From positions 16,761,001-16,825,000 of the forward strand of contig NC_083385.1 in NCBI RefSeq assembly GCF_031755915.1: 64,000 nt of DNA, in the 5' to 3' direction. The notes under the pieces were generated by a model. That model did no database searches, had not been told where the DNA came from, and worked only from the letters and a program-made list of their open reading frames with translations. Below, piece by piece: positions 11,607-23,700 of this stretch. Position numbers and translations under genes: made by a program. The stretch's first letter is position 1. Each line of letters begins with the position of its first letter. The stretch comes from Ziziphus jujuba. Taxonomy: Eukaryota; Streptophyta; Magnoliopsida; Rosales; Rhamnaceae.

Positions 11607-12588
11607 CTAGAATTACACAAATTATACACATAACTATATGCATATTACCATTTCAGGAGTGGATATAATTAGTCTATATATACAGATATAGAAATTCTAT
11701 TATCCAAAATTCTAGATCAACTTATTGAGAATATAACAGCGGATATTATGGATAAACGTCTGGCTGTGTATATTAAAAGCAAAAATATGCTTATTGCTTG
11801 TCTGATATATATGTGGATATATATTCTGCATGATGGATTAATCAGCATCAAGTATTTATAGAAATAATAAGAGCTTAGCACATTTGATCACTACTCCAAA
11901 TAAAGGTAAAAAAATAATAATAACAAAAAAAAAAAAAAAAAAAATAGCTGCATCACTATGTACACACACTCGTCCAAATATTACCTGTGTTTCACTTGAG
12001 GCCAGAAAACAATTAATCAGAACCGGACAATGAAAGGGCAATGAAGGTTTTTTCCTTTTTCTTTTTTTAATTTCTCAGTGAAAGGGCAATGAAAGGTTAT
12101 GGAAGGGTTATTGCCCCGTGGCTTCTATGGTTTTTCCTTTTTATAAACGAAGAAGGTGGTGGGTGTATCTAATAATTACTGTTTATTTAATTTAATTAAC
12201 ATTAATTAATTTCCTTTTTCTCATTATAATCAATCTCTTACTTTCAGTAGTGACTGTGTATTCCATGCGGCATCTTATCCATGTCTATGATATTCAATAG
12301 TAGCTAGGGGAATAGAGTCTTTCCTACACATTAAATAAATTTTAAACCCGATTTTTTATTGATATTGTTATTATTAATTATTATTATTGCTTGCTCTTGA
12401 TTTCTATTCCCTCTTCTATTCAATATTGATGTCTTACCATATAAAATATTATTAGAAGTAATCATTGAGGCTTAGAAAGTTGGCAGCCATAATATGAACC
12501 CTTTCGGAAAAAATATAAAAATCTAATGTATATATATAGTAACTGACCTCTTCTGGCATGGACTGGGACAAGCATTAGTAGAATCATG
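11607..12588. other. AAP upstream region
   Basis: Non-coding. Contains the probable AAP leader and TATA box, a poly-A tract at about 11926-11944, and a CCCTTTCA-rich stretch at 12030-12110 where GTGAAAGGGCAATGAA-like words occur twice. No gene recognised. Confidence 0.5.
11853..11860 (-). promoter_or_regulatory. Possible TATA box of the AAP gene
   Basis: On the minus strand the sequence reads CTATAAATAC, a good plant TATA box, about 247 bp before the AAP start codon at 11606. It would put transcription start near 11820 and give a leader of roughly 210 nt. Inferred from sequence only. Confidence 0.4.
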
Positions 12589-13214
12589 TAGACCTGGTAA
12601 TTCATGTTCATGGATCGTGTTCTTGTCAATCCATTTAATAATCGTGTTAAAAATGCCTAACCTGAACACGATCCATTAATCGTATCAGGTACCTAAAACA
12701 CTAATCTGACCTGTTTATAAATAGGTAAACACGACACGATCCATTTAATACGATTATTTTACTGGGTCGTGTTGACCTATTAATCTGTTAACCTGAAATT
12801 GACCAGTTAACCCGAAAATTAACCTATTAACCTGAAAATTAACCTATTTATTTTTGTTTTATTAAAGATTTATTTTTATCTTTAAAAAATTAATAATGGA
12901 AAATTATTTTTATAAAGTTTTTAATTTATAATATTTTTTAGTTATTAAATATTATATTATGGATAAAATTATAATTTAAATAGGTTGTAATAGGTATATA
13001 ATCGTGTCGGGTTGAAATTGACACGTTTAATAAATAGGTCATAACGGGTCAATTTCGAGTTAAATGGGACAACCCGAAAATGACACGATTAGTAATCGTA
13101 TTAAACGGGTTGACCCGATTATGACCCAAATCCATTTATGATAAACCCAAATCTATTTATTCTGTATCGTTTTCGAGTCGTATCGTCGTATCATGATCTA
13201 GATTGCCACCTCTA
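12589..13214. mobile_element. Non-autonomous hAT-type element, degenerate
   Basis: A 626-bp element bounded by imperfect inverted ends TAGACCTGGTAAT (left) and ATTGCCACCTCTA (right). It is flanked by an 8-bp duplication with one mismatch (GAATCATG at 12581-12588, GAACCATG at 13215-13222). The subterminal parts are dense in words such as CGTGTT, GACCTATTAA, CCTGTTA and GGGTTGACCCG in both orientations. The centre is AT-rich and has no transposase. The end sequence resembles the common plant CAGGGGTGGCAAT-type hAT termini. Confidence 0.75.
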
Positions 13215-13792
13215 GAACCATGCATGTGCATCAATTTCTCTTTCTGTCGATCTGTCTCATTTCTCTTCTTATTTTTCGGTTTTTATGCATGGACACATCT
13301 AAATATAACCAAAGCTTTTAGAAATAAATAAATAAAAGAAATATAAATAGTGAGAAAATTAATTATATGAATTCATCTAGAACAATCCTACCTCACATTA
13401 TTTTTCTTAAACTTCAAAAATTGAAAAAAAACTAAAAAAAAAACTTATGAGGTAAATTTGTACATAAACAATAAAATGTATTTATATATCAATAATACTA
13501 TATTTACTAAAATAAATTATTTATATTGTTATCATTAAAATGTTTACAAAATTAAATAATTCAAAATTAAAATTTACTTAGTGAACAGAATTTATATATA
13601 TTTTTAATTTACTTATATATTTAAGAGTTTATTTATTTATATTTAAAGTATATGATTTATCCATTTAAAAATCCAATTATCCATATTTAAATTATATAAA
13701 TATATCAACTAATAATATATTTAATACATATCATTTGATAAATGTTTTACCAAAAACATTTGGTGTCTATTGCATTAATGATGTGCATATAT

Positions 13793-13995
13793 AGGTTTTA
13801 CCATCAAAATTTTCTTTATCAGCATTTTAATCTATTAAAGGTTTGAGATTTAAAATTAATACATGTTTATCTTATATGAATTTAGTAGATTACAAAAATC
13901 TCATATGGACCCTTAAAATAGTTTTAATTTTTAATAATTAAAGCAATTCAAAAATTGAAAAAAAGAAAAGAAAAAAGTATTGATGGTAAAACCCT
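13793..13995. mobile_element. Possible small inverted-repeat element (MITE)
   Basis: Bounded by AGGTTTTACCATCAA at the left and TTGATGGTAAAACCCT at the right, near-perfect inverted repeats 203 bp apart end to end. No clear target duplication was found, so the superfamily is open and the ends could be coincidental. Confidence 0.4.
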
Positions 13996-14879
13996 TTGTG
14001 ATTGGAGCTTGGTATTGTGTATATACATATATACCTAAAACCAGTTTAAGTATTTATTTATTTTTCTTATTGTCTTTTCCCAGAAATTTTTGAATCTTAA
14101 TTCAACGTAAACAGTAAACTAAGCAAATAATTATCATTTCCTTTCTCTAATGTCAGAGGATTCCACAGGCCAATTTTTACTATTAATCCTCCAATTATCT
14201 CCTCCGCGAAATTAAACATGAAAGTGCCTCTCCTTCGTCACTTTCGCTCAGAATATAAGGATTTATTGATTTGTAAGTTTGTAAAACGCACAAAAATTAT
14301 GTATTATTTTTAATAAGCTAGCTAAGAATAATTAGCATGCATATATTCGATCGTCCAATGAATTATAGAAAACTGTTTCCAATTAAGCTATATATTGATT
14401 GAATAATGTCGTCAATAGAAATATCATTGTATATATCTTTTAGAATAATTTAAGATCCATTTACATAATACCCCATTGTTGACTTATTGATGTAATTATT
14501 GTTTAACAAAATATATATTTTAGAGATAATTATGACAATATGGAAATTACGGGTTTGCATTGGAAATTAAATGCAACAAATATTGCATGTCGTCCTTTCA
14601 AAGGAACACACCAAAAGTACTTCCCAAATTACATGGACTTTGCCAAAAAAAAAAATTAAAAAAAAAAAAAGGTTAAGAGTAAAAGAAGAAGAAAGAAGAA
14701 AAATTAGACTATCTTGAATGACTCTTGAGTACAAGATTTTTTTCTTTTTACTATATTAAAAAAATAAATGCCCATTTAAAAAAAAAATTTCAAAAAATAT
14801 ATCTAAACTTTTTATCATGTAATAAACAAATAAAAAAATATTGTCAAAATGACTTTTTATTTTTATTGGACATTCTAAA

Positions 14880-15050
14880 ATTTTTTGAAAATGATTGTTT
14901 TTAAAAACAATCAATTTTTTCGATAAGAAAAAAATATTAAAATATTTAATCAATTAATATCCATAAATAATTTTTAAATACATTAACATATAAAAATAAT
15001 TATAAAATTAACTATATAATTTATACCAAAACAAAATCAATTTTTATGTA
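14880..15050 (+). repeat. Dispersed AT-rich repeat, copy 3 (diverged)
   Basis: Shares the order of blocks with the repeats at 5970-6135 and 6300-6475: AATTAATATCCATAAATA, AACATATAAAAATAATT, AAAATTAACTATATAATT, TATACC, then AATTTTTAT. It is more diverged than the other two copies are from each other. Confidence 0.4.
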
Positions 15051-15288
15051 AATATTTAGCCATTCACAAAATGATGAGGGAAAAAAAAAAAAAAAAAAAA
15101 CACAAAGAAACAAAAGCGGCGCATTAATTCCACTTGGGCATCAACTTCCTTGAAGCAACAATTCGGCCATCAAATCAGTTCCCTTAATGGAATAAACAAA
15201 ACACAATGGGATACGATAGGGTAAAAAAGTCCTATGACGAATATATCATGTGTAAAAATATATAATATAATATATATATATATATATA

Positions 15289-15411
15289 GTCCGTTTATGG
15301 TGCGGATTATAGTATTGATGACAGTTTTTCATAATATTGGTAACGATTTTTTCAAAAACCATCGTTAATACTATGAAAAACCGTCATTAATACTGCGGTT
15401 CTCATGCGGAC
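15289..15411. mobile_element. Fold-back element (hairpin MITE)
   Basis: A 123-bp inverted repeat that starts GTCCG and ends CGGAC. The left arm (ATAGTATTGATGACAG, TTTTTCATAATATTGG, TAACGAT) is mirrored by the right arm (ATCGTTAATACTATG, AAAAACCGTCATTAATACT) around a centre near 15355. Transcribed, it would form a long hairpin. It sits next to an AT microsatellite, so a TA target duplication cannot be verified. Confidence 0.7.
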
Positions 15412-17267
15412 CGTCTTTACTATAAAATTTTCATATATGTATATATAAGTATCTGGTTCATCATAATTTTTTTTTTTTTAAGGTGGCATTAAAATCAGAA
15501 TTCTCTGCTCTCCAATGTAGTGGGGAACAGATATGCCTTAATTGTTTATATTTTTCCTACACAGAACCAATGAAACACGTATCAAATTGAGTCAACCGAT
15601 CCATTCCCAAATGCAATAATTTTTCATACACGCCACTTATATAATATGCATAGTTTCTTATTAAATCAACTAGCATAATACTACTATTCTAAAAATTTAT
15701 AAAATAAGTCCCTCAAATTTAGTTTAAAAGATAGATTCATCGTTGTTAAATAAACCTATGTCAAATTGACCGATTGACTTTTTTTAAAATTTATTTAATT
15801 AGAAAGAACCTATATTCTTAGAAATATTTGATAAAAGAATAACTTTATATATATATATATATATATATATAATCATTTTTGTATTACGTAAATGGTAAAA
15901 TCATTTTTTTTATCAGCTTGTAAATTGTTAAGGTTAAAATTTATAAATGTATTAATAGATTATACATTCTAATAAAATAGTAAAACTTTAGCATAGCAAA
16001 ATCTTATATCAACTTAAATAAATTACTTATTTAAATTTTAACGCGTGGAACACTTTTAAGAGGAGGAGGAGGTACTAAACTAGGAGAGCCGGATACGGAT
16101 AGAATTCCTATATATATTATTTTCTACATTCTCTCAGAGTCCCACTTTCTATTTAATATTTTTTCTTTATTAATTACTGATGTAAGTTACCACTATCATG
16201 GAATAAATACTTAAAATGGGTATCACTTGGTTACTTTTTTAAGTTGGAAAAAAAAAAAAGAAAAAAAGAAAAAAAAAAAAAAGTGAATTGAGAGATGGGA
16301 TTAAATGAAACACATTGTCATCCACATAAAATGCACAAATTGAGCTTATTATTAATAAAGACACAGAATAGCTATGGTTATCACAAAGAACTAAACAACA
16401 GCCACACAAAATCAAGCAATAGAGTTTCAATTATCCCAAAAAACCGAAAGGAAAAATCAAGATCAAAATCAAAGTCATTTCTTTTGAGCTGCCACCAATA
16501 AAACCCCACTTTGATTTCATGATCATCTAGTGGTCCTGTACTTTTATCCACCAACGTAAGCTTTTCGGAAAGCCGTCTGTACTCAATCATAGTGCCTTTG
16601 GAAATCAGACAATTCAAAAAGAAGCACATGGCCGACTCTTTCGTGGCCAAAAAGCTTCAAACCCAGGACACCATAATTCTAGATACATGTCTGCTCTTTC
16701 TTGTACATTGATATCATGATTTTACCTTCTTTTTGTTTTTTTTGTTTTTTTTTTGGGTGAATGATTTCATGATTTTGCTTAAAGTCTGTAAAATATAACA
16801 TTTGAATATGTATGTGTATATTTAGAGAGAATGAATAAGGTGTACATAAAAATTAAATATCGTAATTAATTATCACATGGGGATTTTTAGTTTTGGTGAA
16901 GAAGGGATGTATTTTGCTGCTTTGTTCAGGATATTAAATGTGAAAGGCTTCGTAATAATTAACCAACAAGATCTCCAATATATTCACCCAAAAAAAAAAA
17001 AAAAAAAAAAAAAAAACCAAGATCTCCAATATCATAAAATTTCCATGAGAAACAATAAAAATTAAGCTAGTGATAGAACCAGTCATATTTCCACTACGCT
17101 AATGCAAAGCCAAAATTCCAAATATTTATATATCCTTGCATATGACATCACTTTTTACTCGATACATATCCAAATTTGATGAAGTTACAGATCACTTGCT
17201 TCCTAAGACATTGGACTATATTGACCAAATTTTCAATTTCATATCATGAATGTAATGAGCTTTTATC

Positions 17268-17270
<3 letters not shown>

Positions 17271-17303
<33 letters not shown>
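17271..17303. repeat. (GA)n microsatellite
   Basis: Uninterrupted GA dinucleotide repeat of about 33 bp in intergenic DNA. Confidence 0.95.
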
Positions 17304-17307
<4 letters not shown>

Positions 17308-17639
17308 AGTACGAATTGGCTGAGATTGATGATTACAGTGAAATTTTTATGGAGCTAAAAGGACGCAATAAAGTTAATGAACAAAATACTTGACTAAATA
17401 CTTGCAGATAAAAAATGCTCGACTAAACGAGGAAGAAGAAACGTTGACTGAAAACCATAACAACCCCTCCCGTAGCCGCCCCTTCCCCACCCCCCAACAA
17501 CCCACAAAAAAATGCTGCATACCGGAAAATAGAATCCTAAGAGAGGTATTAATCATTTTATTTATCATTTTTATTTTTCTTATTAAAATTTGACTTTGTA
17601 ATTAAATGTATCTCTGGTCATAACTTACAGCAGCATATT

Positions 17640-18335
17640 GTAGTAAAATTTCGATAAATAAATAATCTCTCACTAAATAAATAAAATTATTCGATCCCAA
17701 CTCGAATCAGGATACTAAATGAATAAATTCACTAAATATATAATATAATAATTTTTTAAAGCATTTTTAGGATCAATTGAATATATAAATTAACAATTAA
17801 TCAAACTTGTAAAAAATCAATAATATATATAAACATTTATTGTACATAATTAGAAATTTTTACTTAAATGAGTTTTTTTTTTTTTTTTCAAAATATGCAT
17901 ACAAGAAAACAAAGTACAATTTAAAATAAGAATTGATGAATTGATCCACAATTTTTCATAAGGGAAGGAAAACTAATTAGCAGACTTAGCAATGGTCCTT
18001 TTTATATTTATTGGTAGAATTCTTTCCTTTAGTAGACTTTTCTGTATGGTAAAATTCTCTATTTATTTTTTCATTATTTATTGATTAATTGATGATCAAT
18101 CATGTGATTGTAGATTTAATTAAGCCTAATTGATATGTTCTTTTATTAATATTTATTATATAGTTAGTAAAATTGTTTCTCAAAAACAGTATACAATAAT
18201 TCTTTTTAAGTTGATAAAGATTCATTCATCAATAAATTATTCATCTATAGATGAATAAATAATTTATTTATATTAATAATTTTTCATGGTGCATGAATAT
18301 TTATTTTTTTTAATAGAGGTTTTAGTGTATGGCTA
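17640..18335. mobile_element. Probable non-autonomous DNA element of the ATAAATAAATAAT type
   Basis: The left end reads TTTCGATAAATAAATAATCT, followed by TTCGATCCCAACTCGA and CACTAAATATATAATA. This resembles an abundant plant repeat in which AAATTAATAA words precede a GGTCCCAACT core. The right end, in reverse complement, starts CTAAAACCTCTATTAA and then AAATAAATATTC, a weak inverted match to the left. Boundaries are approximate and no target duplication was confirmed. Confidence 0.4.
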
Positions 18336-19149
18336 AATGTTACATTTGATCACAACCAAACTTCAGTATAGCATTTCAAGACCAATCCTTGTTGTAAAGT
18401 TGGATGACATAATTAATAATGGTTAAAAGTACCATTAGTAAGAGATAAAGATTCAAAGGAAGGAAATTGGATCACAAAACACCTGTCCTCAATAATCTCA
18501 GAAGTACACAAGTTATCCAGTAGATTACCCAAAACATAAGCAAAACAGCAATTAGCATGATAATCAAGAATCTAAAGTGGCATAGAAAAAAAATGATTGG
18601 AAAAATGACCTAAAATTCCTTTATATGGTCTCGGTGAAAATATGAACAAAGTGCTTTCTGACAAACACCTATTAAAAACTATCCAAACGTCAAAAAGTAA
18701 GAAAAGTGGGAAGTAAAGGATTTTATGCGCTCATGTTTATTATGTAATTTGAAAATTGCATATCCATTCACATCAAATCATGGTTAAAATGCTTAGATTC
18801 TGATATTGAATAAAAAACTCCATTGTTCCCTTCAACATTTATAGAAGATTTTCATTTATCTTTCTACCAACTTATTTATTCTAAGCTGTCAATATGAGAA
18901 CCAAATTACCACTCCTCAAGAAAGCTCTGAGAATACTCTGAATAAGAAAAGGTAAATTCTCTCTCCCTAAAACATGTTGTTGACAGGTTCCATTAGAAAA
19001 AGAAATTATGCAACTGTCTGGATAGGCTTATCAGTCTTCTCAAGTCTTACGAGCTTCTGTTCAGATATGATCTACTCAAATTGGGATATGAGTAGGCTTT
19101 ATTATAATGAAACACGTTTTTACATACCCCAACAAAGAGGCAAATCAGC

Positions 19150-19284
19150 ACCACCAACCAGTAATGCTAGCTATATAGTCATAGTGGTTAAAAAATAGCA
19201 ACATTAATCTAATTATCACTAACCAATTTGACAAAATAAAGTACAACAAATATGACATTTTAAATTGAAAATTGAGATTGTAAC
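19150..19284 (+). repeat. Direct repeat, left copy
   Basis: Shares with 19789-19916 the blocks CACCAACCAGTAATGCTAGC, TATAGTCATAGTGG, TAGCAACATTAATCTA and, further on, GAAAATTGA...TTGTAA. The two copies are about 640 bp apart in the same orientation and clearly diverged. Confidence 0.6.
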
Positions 19285-19788
19285 AAGATTCCACCATGCT
19301 TCTAAAACTCGATGTCCATGTCGATCAACAATATTGGCACTGATCCGACAGCTTCATGCTTGACCATAAGTATTCAATCTGGCCTATAATTTCATCTCCA
19401 TGACTCAATTGACTGGTGGAGCAGATACAAAAACTTTGAATAAAAATAATCAGAAAGATAGAATAGATTTTTCGGAAAAATCCAACCTTCCAATAAGCTT
19501 TTTAAGAAAAACCTGACCTCCTCAAGATGAAAATAATGATTCATACATTTTAATTAGAATAATGCGCACCTCCCATATTGTCATTTGTTATATCTTAGAT
19601 AGAAAAAATTGACACCATGAATCCCTAAATACTAGGGATTAGGCGGGCATATGAGGTTCTGATCAAACGACTTAATATGGTGTCTCTTCAACTTGAGTAG
19701 CTAACAGAGAAGAACCCAATTAGCAGAAAGTGAAGCGAACACACGGGGTGGTGCACGTATGATATCTTCTAATTTGTTGGGCACTAAT

Positions 19789-19916
19789 CACCCACAACCA
19801 GTAACACTAGCTTATAGTCATAGTGGCTAAAAAGTAGCAACATTAATCTATCAGTGACCAATTGGACTAAAGCAAAAACAATAAATATATCTAAAATGAA
19901 AATTGAATTGTAATAA
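19789..19916 (+). repeat. Direct repeat, right copy
   Basis: Right copy of the repeat at 19150-19284. No LTR-like ends, primer site or coding sequence between the copies was recognised. Confidence 0.6.
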
Positions 19917-20008
19917 AGGAATCTAACCTAGCTTGAACCAAACTAACCCTCCTAGAGGAACCTTTCCTTGAATAGTTTTAGTACCTTAAATTAAATGTGG
20001 GTACATCA

Positions 20009-20286
20009 ACCAAATCGACATTCAATATGGATTTTGATCTACTATCAGTTTCATTCGATTTTTTGGGCAATTTTAAACCCAATCCAAACTAAATCAACTA
20101 AACCATATATATATATATATGTAAATTTTTTTAACATTTTTACTATAATTACTTAAATTTTTTATGTATTTTTATGTTTTTAAATTATTTAATTTAAAAT
20201 TAATAAAAATATTAAAAAGTTAAGAATAATAACAAAATAATAAAACGACCAAACACAACCAACAACGAACCATTCAGTTTGGTTCT
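20009..20286. mobile_element. Possible decayed relative of the 1960-2933 hAT element
   Basis: Has the same style of opposed subterminal words (ATCAACCAAATCGAC, AACCCAATCCAAACT, GACCAAACACAACC, TTCAGTTTGGTT) around an AT-rich centre. The terminal repeats and target duplication are not recognisable. Low-confidence remnant. Confidence 0.3.
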
Positions 20287-20726
20287 TTCCATTGGTAAAC
20301 AATGCAAAAAACCAACCTGCCTGAATCGATGTCGATCCCTACAAGAAAAGCCGGAAGATTTCACCAAGGAAGCCACAATCCAAAAAATATCGAACTCCTT
20401 CCTAGTCGGAGATCAGGCACAGGCTTGGTTAATAACTCTATATATTGTATACAATTGGATAAAGCTTCAGATGGTTTGCCGAAAGCAAATATCATAGCAA
20501 TCAAATACACATGAATTGTGCAACGCCAACAACATACGGATGGCAATCCCAACAAGCCTGAGAAAATAGCATGATCTTGTCGAACAGTTTGCTGTATATG
20601 AAATATCAGTTGCATGTAGAAAGTAATTTTGCATTTAAAACTAATATAAGAGATGTATCCCTCATCCAGTTAAAGAGATCCTACCAATGGTAATAGAGAT
20701 ATAATAAATTAGACAGCATAAAAGGT

Positions 20727-23700
20727 CTACAAAATTTTTATCGTCCAATCACCCGTAATTGGGATATTAGGTTTGCGGACGGTAGCAAAAGCCAAGCCTT
20801 GCGTTGGTTTAACTAGAAGTGGTCCATATTCAATTTCAGCTTGCCTTTTTGATGGTTCAATGAGAGCATTTTTTGGTTTAGCCGAGTATCCAAGCAGTAT
20901 AATTCTCTCTATCATGCATTCTGAAGAAAACCGGGCTTTACCAGGGCCAGTCGGTGGTATATTAATAGAGGTAAGCTTGCCATCTTTAAATATAAATCGA
21001 CGATGTATATAGGCACCTTGCTCAAATTGAAAGCTTTTTCCATCATCCACATACAACTCTCCTTCAGCCTCTTGTGAGCTATTAAGTGCAACTACCTACA
21101 AATGGCATAGAGGAAAAATATTAATGTTAAGGTTGCTTACCACTGTTCTCAAAAACTTAAGATGTTAGGAGGTGGACGAAACTATATATATGAACTCTTT
21201 AACACAGTAGATAGTTAACATCCGCCTTTTTTTTCACTGGCCCAGAATAAGTTGAAAATGTATGTATGTCTCTGTTACAAAAGGTTATGGCAGTATGCCG
21301 AAGTCCAAAGTGAAACTAAATCAGTTGGTAGCCTTAATCAAAAAATTCATACCAGGGAGTACACGCAGATACTTAGAAAATTACAAAAAGAAACTTTACT
21401 AAAATCCAACATGATGGCGACATCAGATAAGTACCAATGCTTTGAACCCAAAAAAAAAGAAAAAAAAGAAAAAAAAAACAACTAACATTCTTTACAAAAG
21501 AATCGATATAATTCATAAAGTATTACTAAGACCAAGTTGCACAATTCTGGGTACTGGCTCAAACTGCTGGTAACCCCAGCTAGTTGAACTGGTTCTTCCT
21601 GTGCCACATATTATTTTTGTGTAATCATGTAATACCAAACAAATTAGTTATTAGAATAAGACATGTTCCCACCTCAATTTCATACAGGTGGAATTAATCA
21701 TTACTAAAATTTTGCATACCACATCACATTATGAGGAAGCTTTCTTACAAATCAACCTAAGGGTGCCATAAGACTTGGCAGTTCAGAATAAGCAAAAGCA
21801 TGTCTACAAGTATACAGATCTATATATGTATATATATATATTTATATATTAATGCCGGCCAAAACACACATAAAATCTACACACACATGTAGATGAAACC
21901 TATCACCCCAGGAGAAAAAACATAGAGAATTATATAGCAACTAATTAGCAAGATCCTAAAGCTAAGATCCGTGTATTAAGAAAAGAAAATTTGAGTATAC
22001 CTAGTATGAAAGATGTGATGAGGATTTGAATATTATGAAATTTCTCTAAATCTTGGAATCAAGTACATACCAGAGTATATGGATCATTCGTCATCTGTGT
22101 GGAGCTCCGACGGAACCTGTCTTTCCTTGGTATGATGGTTCCAGCCTTTAAGAAAGCAGGAATACACTCTTCAGAAATATCCAACTTATAAGTCTTCCCA
22201 CCCTTGTATACAGCTCCAGTCCTCAAATCATACCAAGATTGTTTCCCAGGCAAATAAACTGATGCATGCCTTGCTCGCTGGTAGTAATGATTGAAAATAA
22301 CAGATTTTAACATCACAATAATATTGCAACTTGCAAGTGAACAATTGAAAATAGGGAAAAGGGAAAATATTAAACCACGTAAAAGAACCAGATATGAAAG
22401 TACCTCGGTATAAACCCCTTGCACCAAGAGACCACTTCCAACCATAAAAGCCTCATCATTGCTGAAAGTAGCTTCATCAGAAGGAAACTCCATCCATAAT
22501 GGACGAACAACAGGAACACCAGTCACATTTGCCTCTCTAAATAACGTGTAGTAGTATGGTAGCAACATGTAACGCATGTGTATGGCATCCCTTATAAGTT
22601 CTGTATTTCTTTCTCTGTAATGAAATTGGAGACTAATGTCACAAATGTGGTAACGGACTTAAAAATATTTCTCATGTAAGTGATAATATGGTAAATGAGT
22701 AGCATCTTAGTCTAAATGCTCTAGATTTTCCAAGTGAAAAAAGCAATGCATGTTTAAGGTTTTTAGCATATCCTTCTGTAAATACTAATATAGGCTCTTT
22801 GAGGTATTTTTACTAGACACAGTTGTTCACAGCGGATACCAATCATACATGACTTAGGTAGTGTTTGGTGATTGAAACTTGAAATCAACCTTAGAATGAA
22901 ACAGGCATTCTAAGGGAATGTTCATTTTCTTATTTGGTTTACAAATAACATATAGGAACAGAGAATCCATAGGAATATGAATGGCTATTGCATAGAAATA
23001 GGATGGACATTCCATAAGAATATGAATGGATGCCCCACTACATGGGAAGAGAACATGCCCATCGGTAAATTAGGGAATGGGCATCCACTGCCTAAAAGTA
23101 AGAAATGTTTATGCCTTTCTCAATCCTTACTTTCTCTCCTCTATTCTCAAGTTTTTTTGGGACTTTTCTCTTTTCTTCTCCCTATTTTATCTACATATCT
23201 TTTCTCTTTCTTGTCTTTACCTCTTAATTTTCTTTCAACTTACACTTCCTATTTCTCAGCCTAGTCTATCTTTCTAGTTATTCTCTCTACTTTGTCTCTC
23301 TAATTTCACTCTCTTTGTAATTTCTCTATTTCTTTATCTCTCCATGTACACTCTCTTCAATTTATTCATTTACTTTCACTCTTTAGTTTCTTTATTAACC
23401 TTCCTCTTTCTTATCTTGCTTCTTTATATCCTCTCTAAATCTTTCGATGCATCATTGATTAGAATCCAAACATCATAAATTCAATTGCTTATTCACAAAA
23501 TGACATCATTTTTCAACCACACAATTGACTTGATTCCTTGTTCCATTCGACTACTCATGTAATTTCATTATAGACCATGGCAGTCATCTGTCTTCAAAAT
23601 AAACTTGTTCCATGATCTTTTATGGCTTCCCTTTACCCAATTCAAGTTGCATCCAATATTATTTTTCAATGATATTTACCCCTTATCTTCTGCTTGCCTA

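Larger units (their letters stand above)
13215..20726. other. Long intergenic region with small elements
   Basis: No convincing gene in 7.5 kb. It contains the small elements and repeats listed separately, many poly-A/poly-T runs and AT microsatellites (for example 15847-15872). Open frames of 60-90 codons occur, such as 16381-16650 on the minus strand. None matches a family I recognise, and none is supported by splice sites or composition. The last few hundred bases before 20727 are probably downstream of the glucosidase gene. Confidence 0.55.

Noticed and set aside
16381..16650. 89-codon minus-strand frame with mixed composition
   Set aside because: No recognised domain, no splice context and a low-complexity Asp/Phe end; too weak to call a gene.
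18974..19198. 74-codon plus-strand frame
   Set aside because: Overlaps the left copy of a diverged direct repeat and shows no family motif.
20361..20615. 84-codon minus-strand frame just downstream of the glucosidase stop
   Set aside because: Considered as an extra glucosidase exon, but the GH31 protein already ends at the expected length with a stop at 20727; this is probably downstream or UTR sequence.
22977..23277. Plus-strand frames of 66-95 codons rich in Ser, Leu and Phe
   Set aside because: CT-rich low-complexity part of glucosidase intron 3, possibly within a short DNA element.
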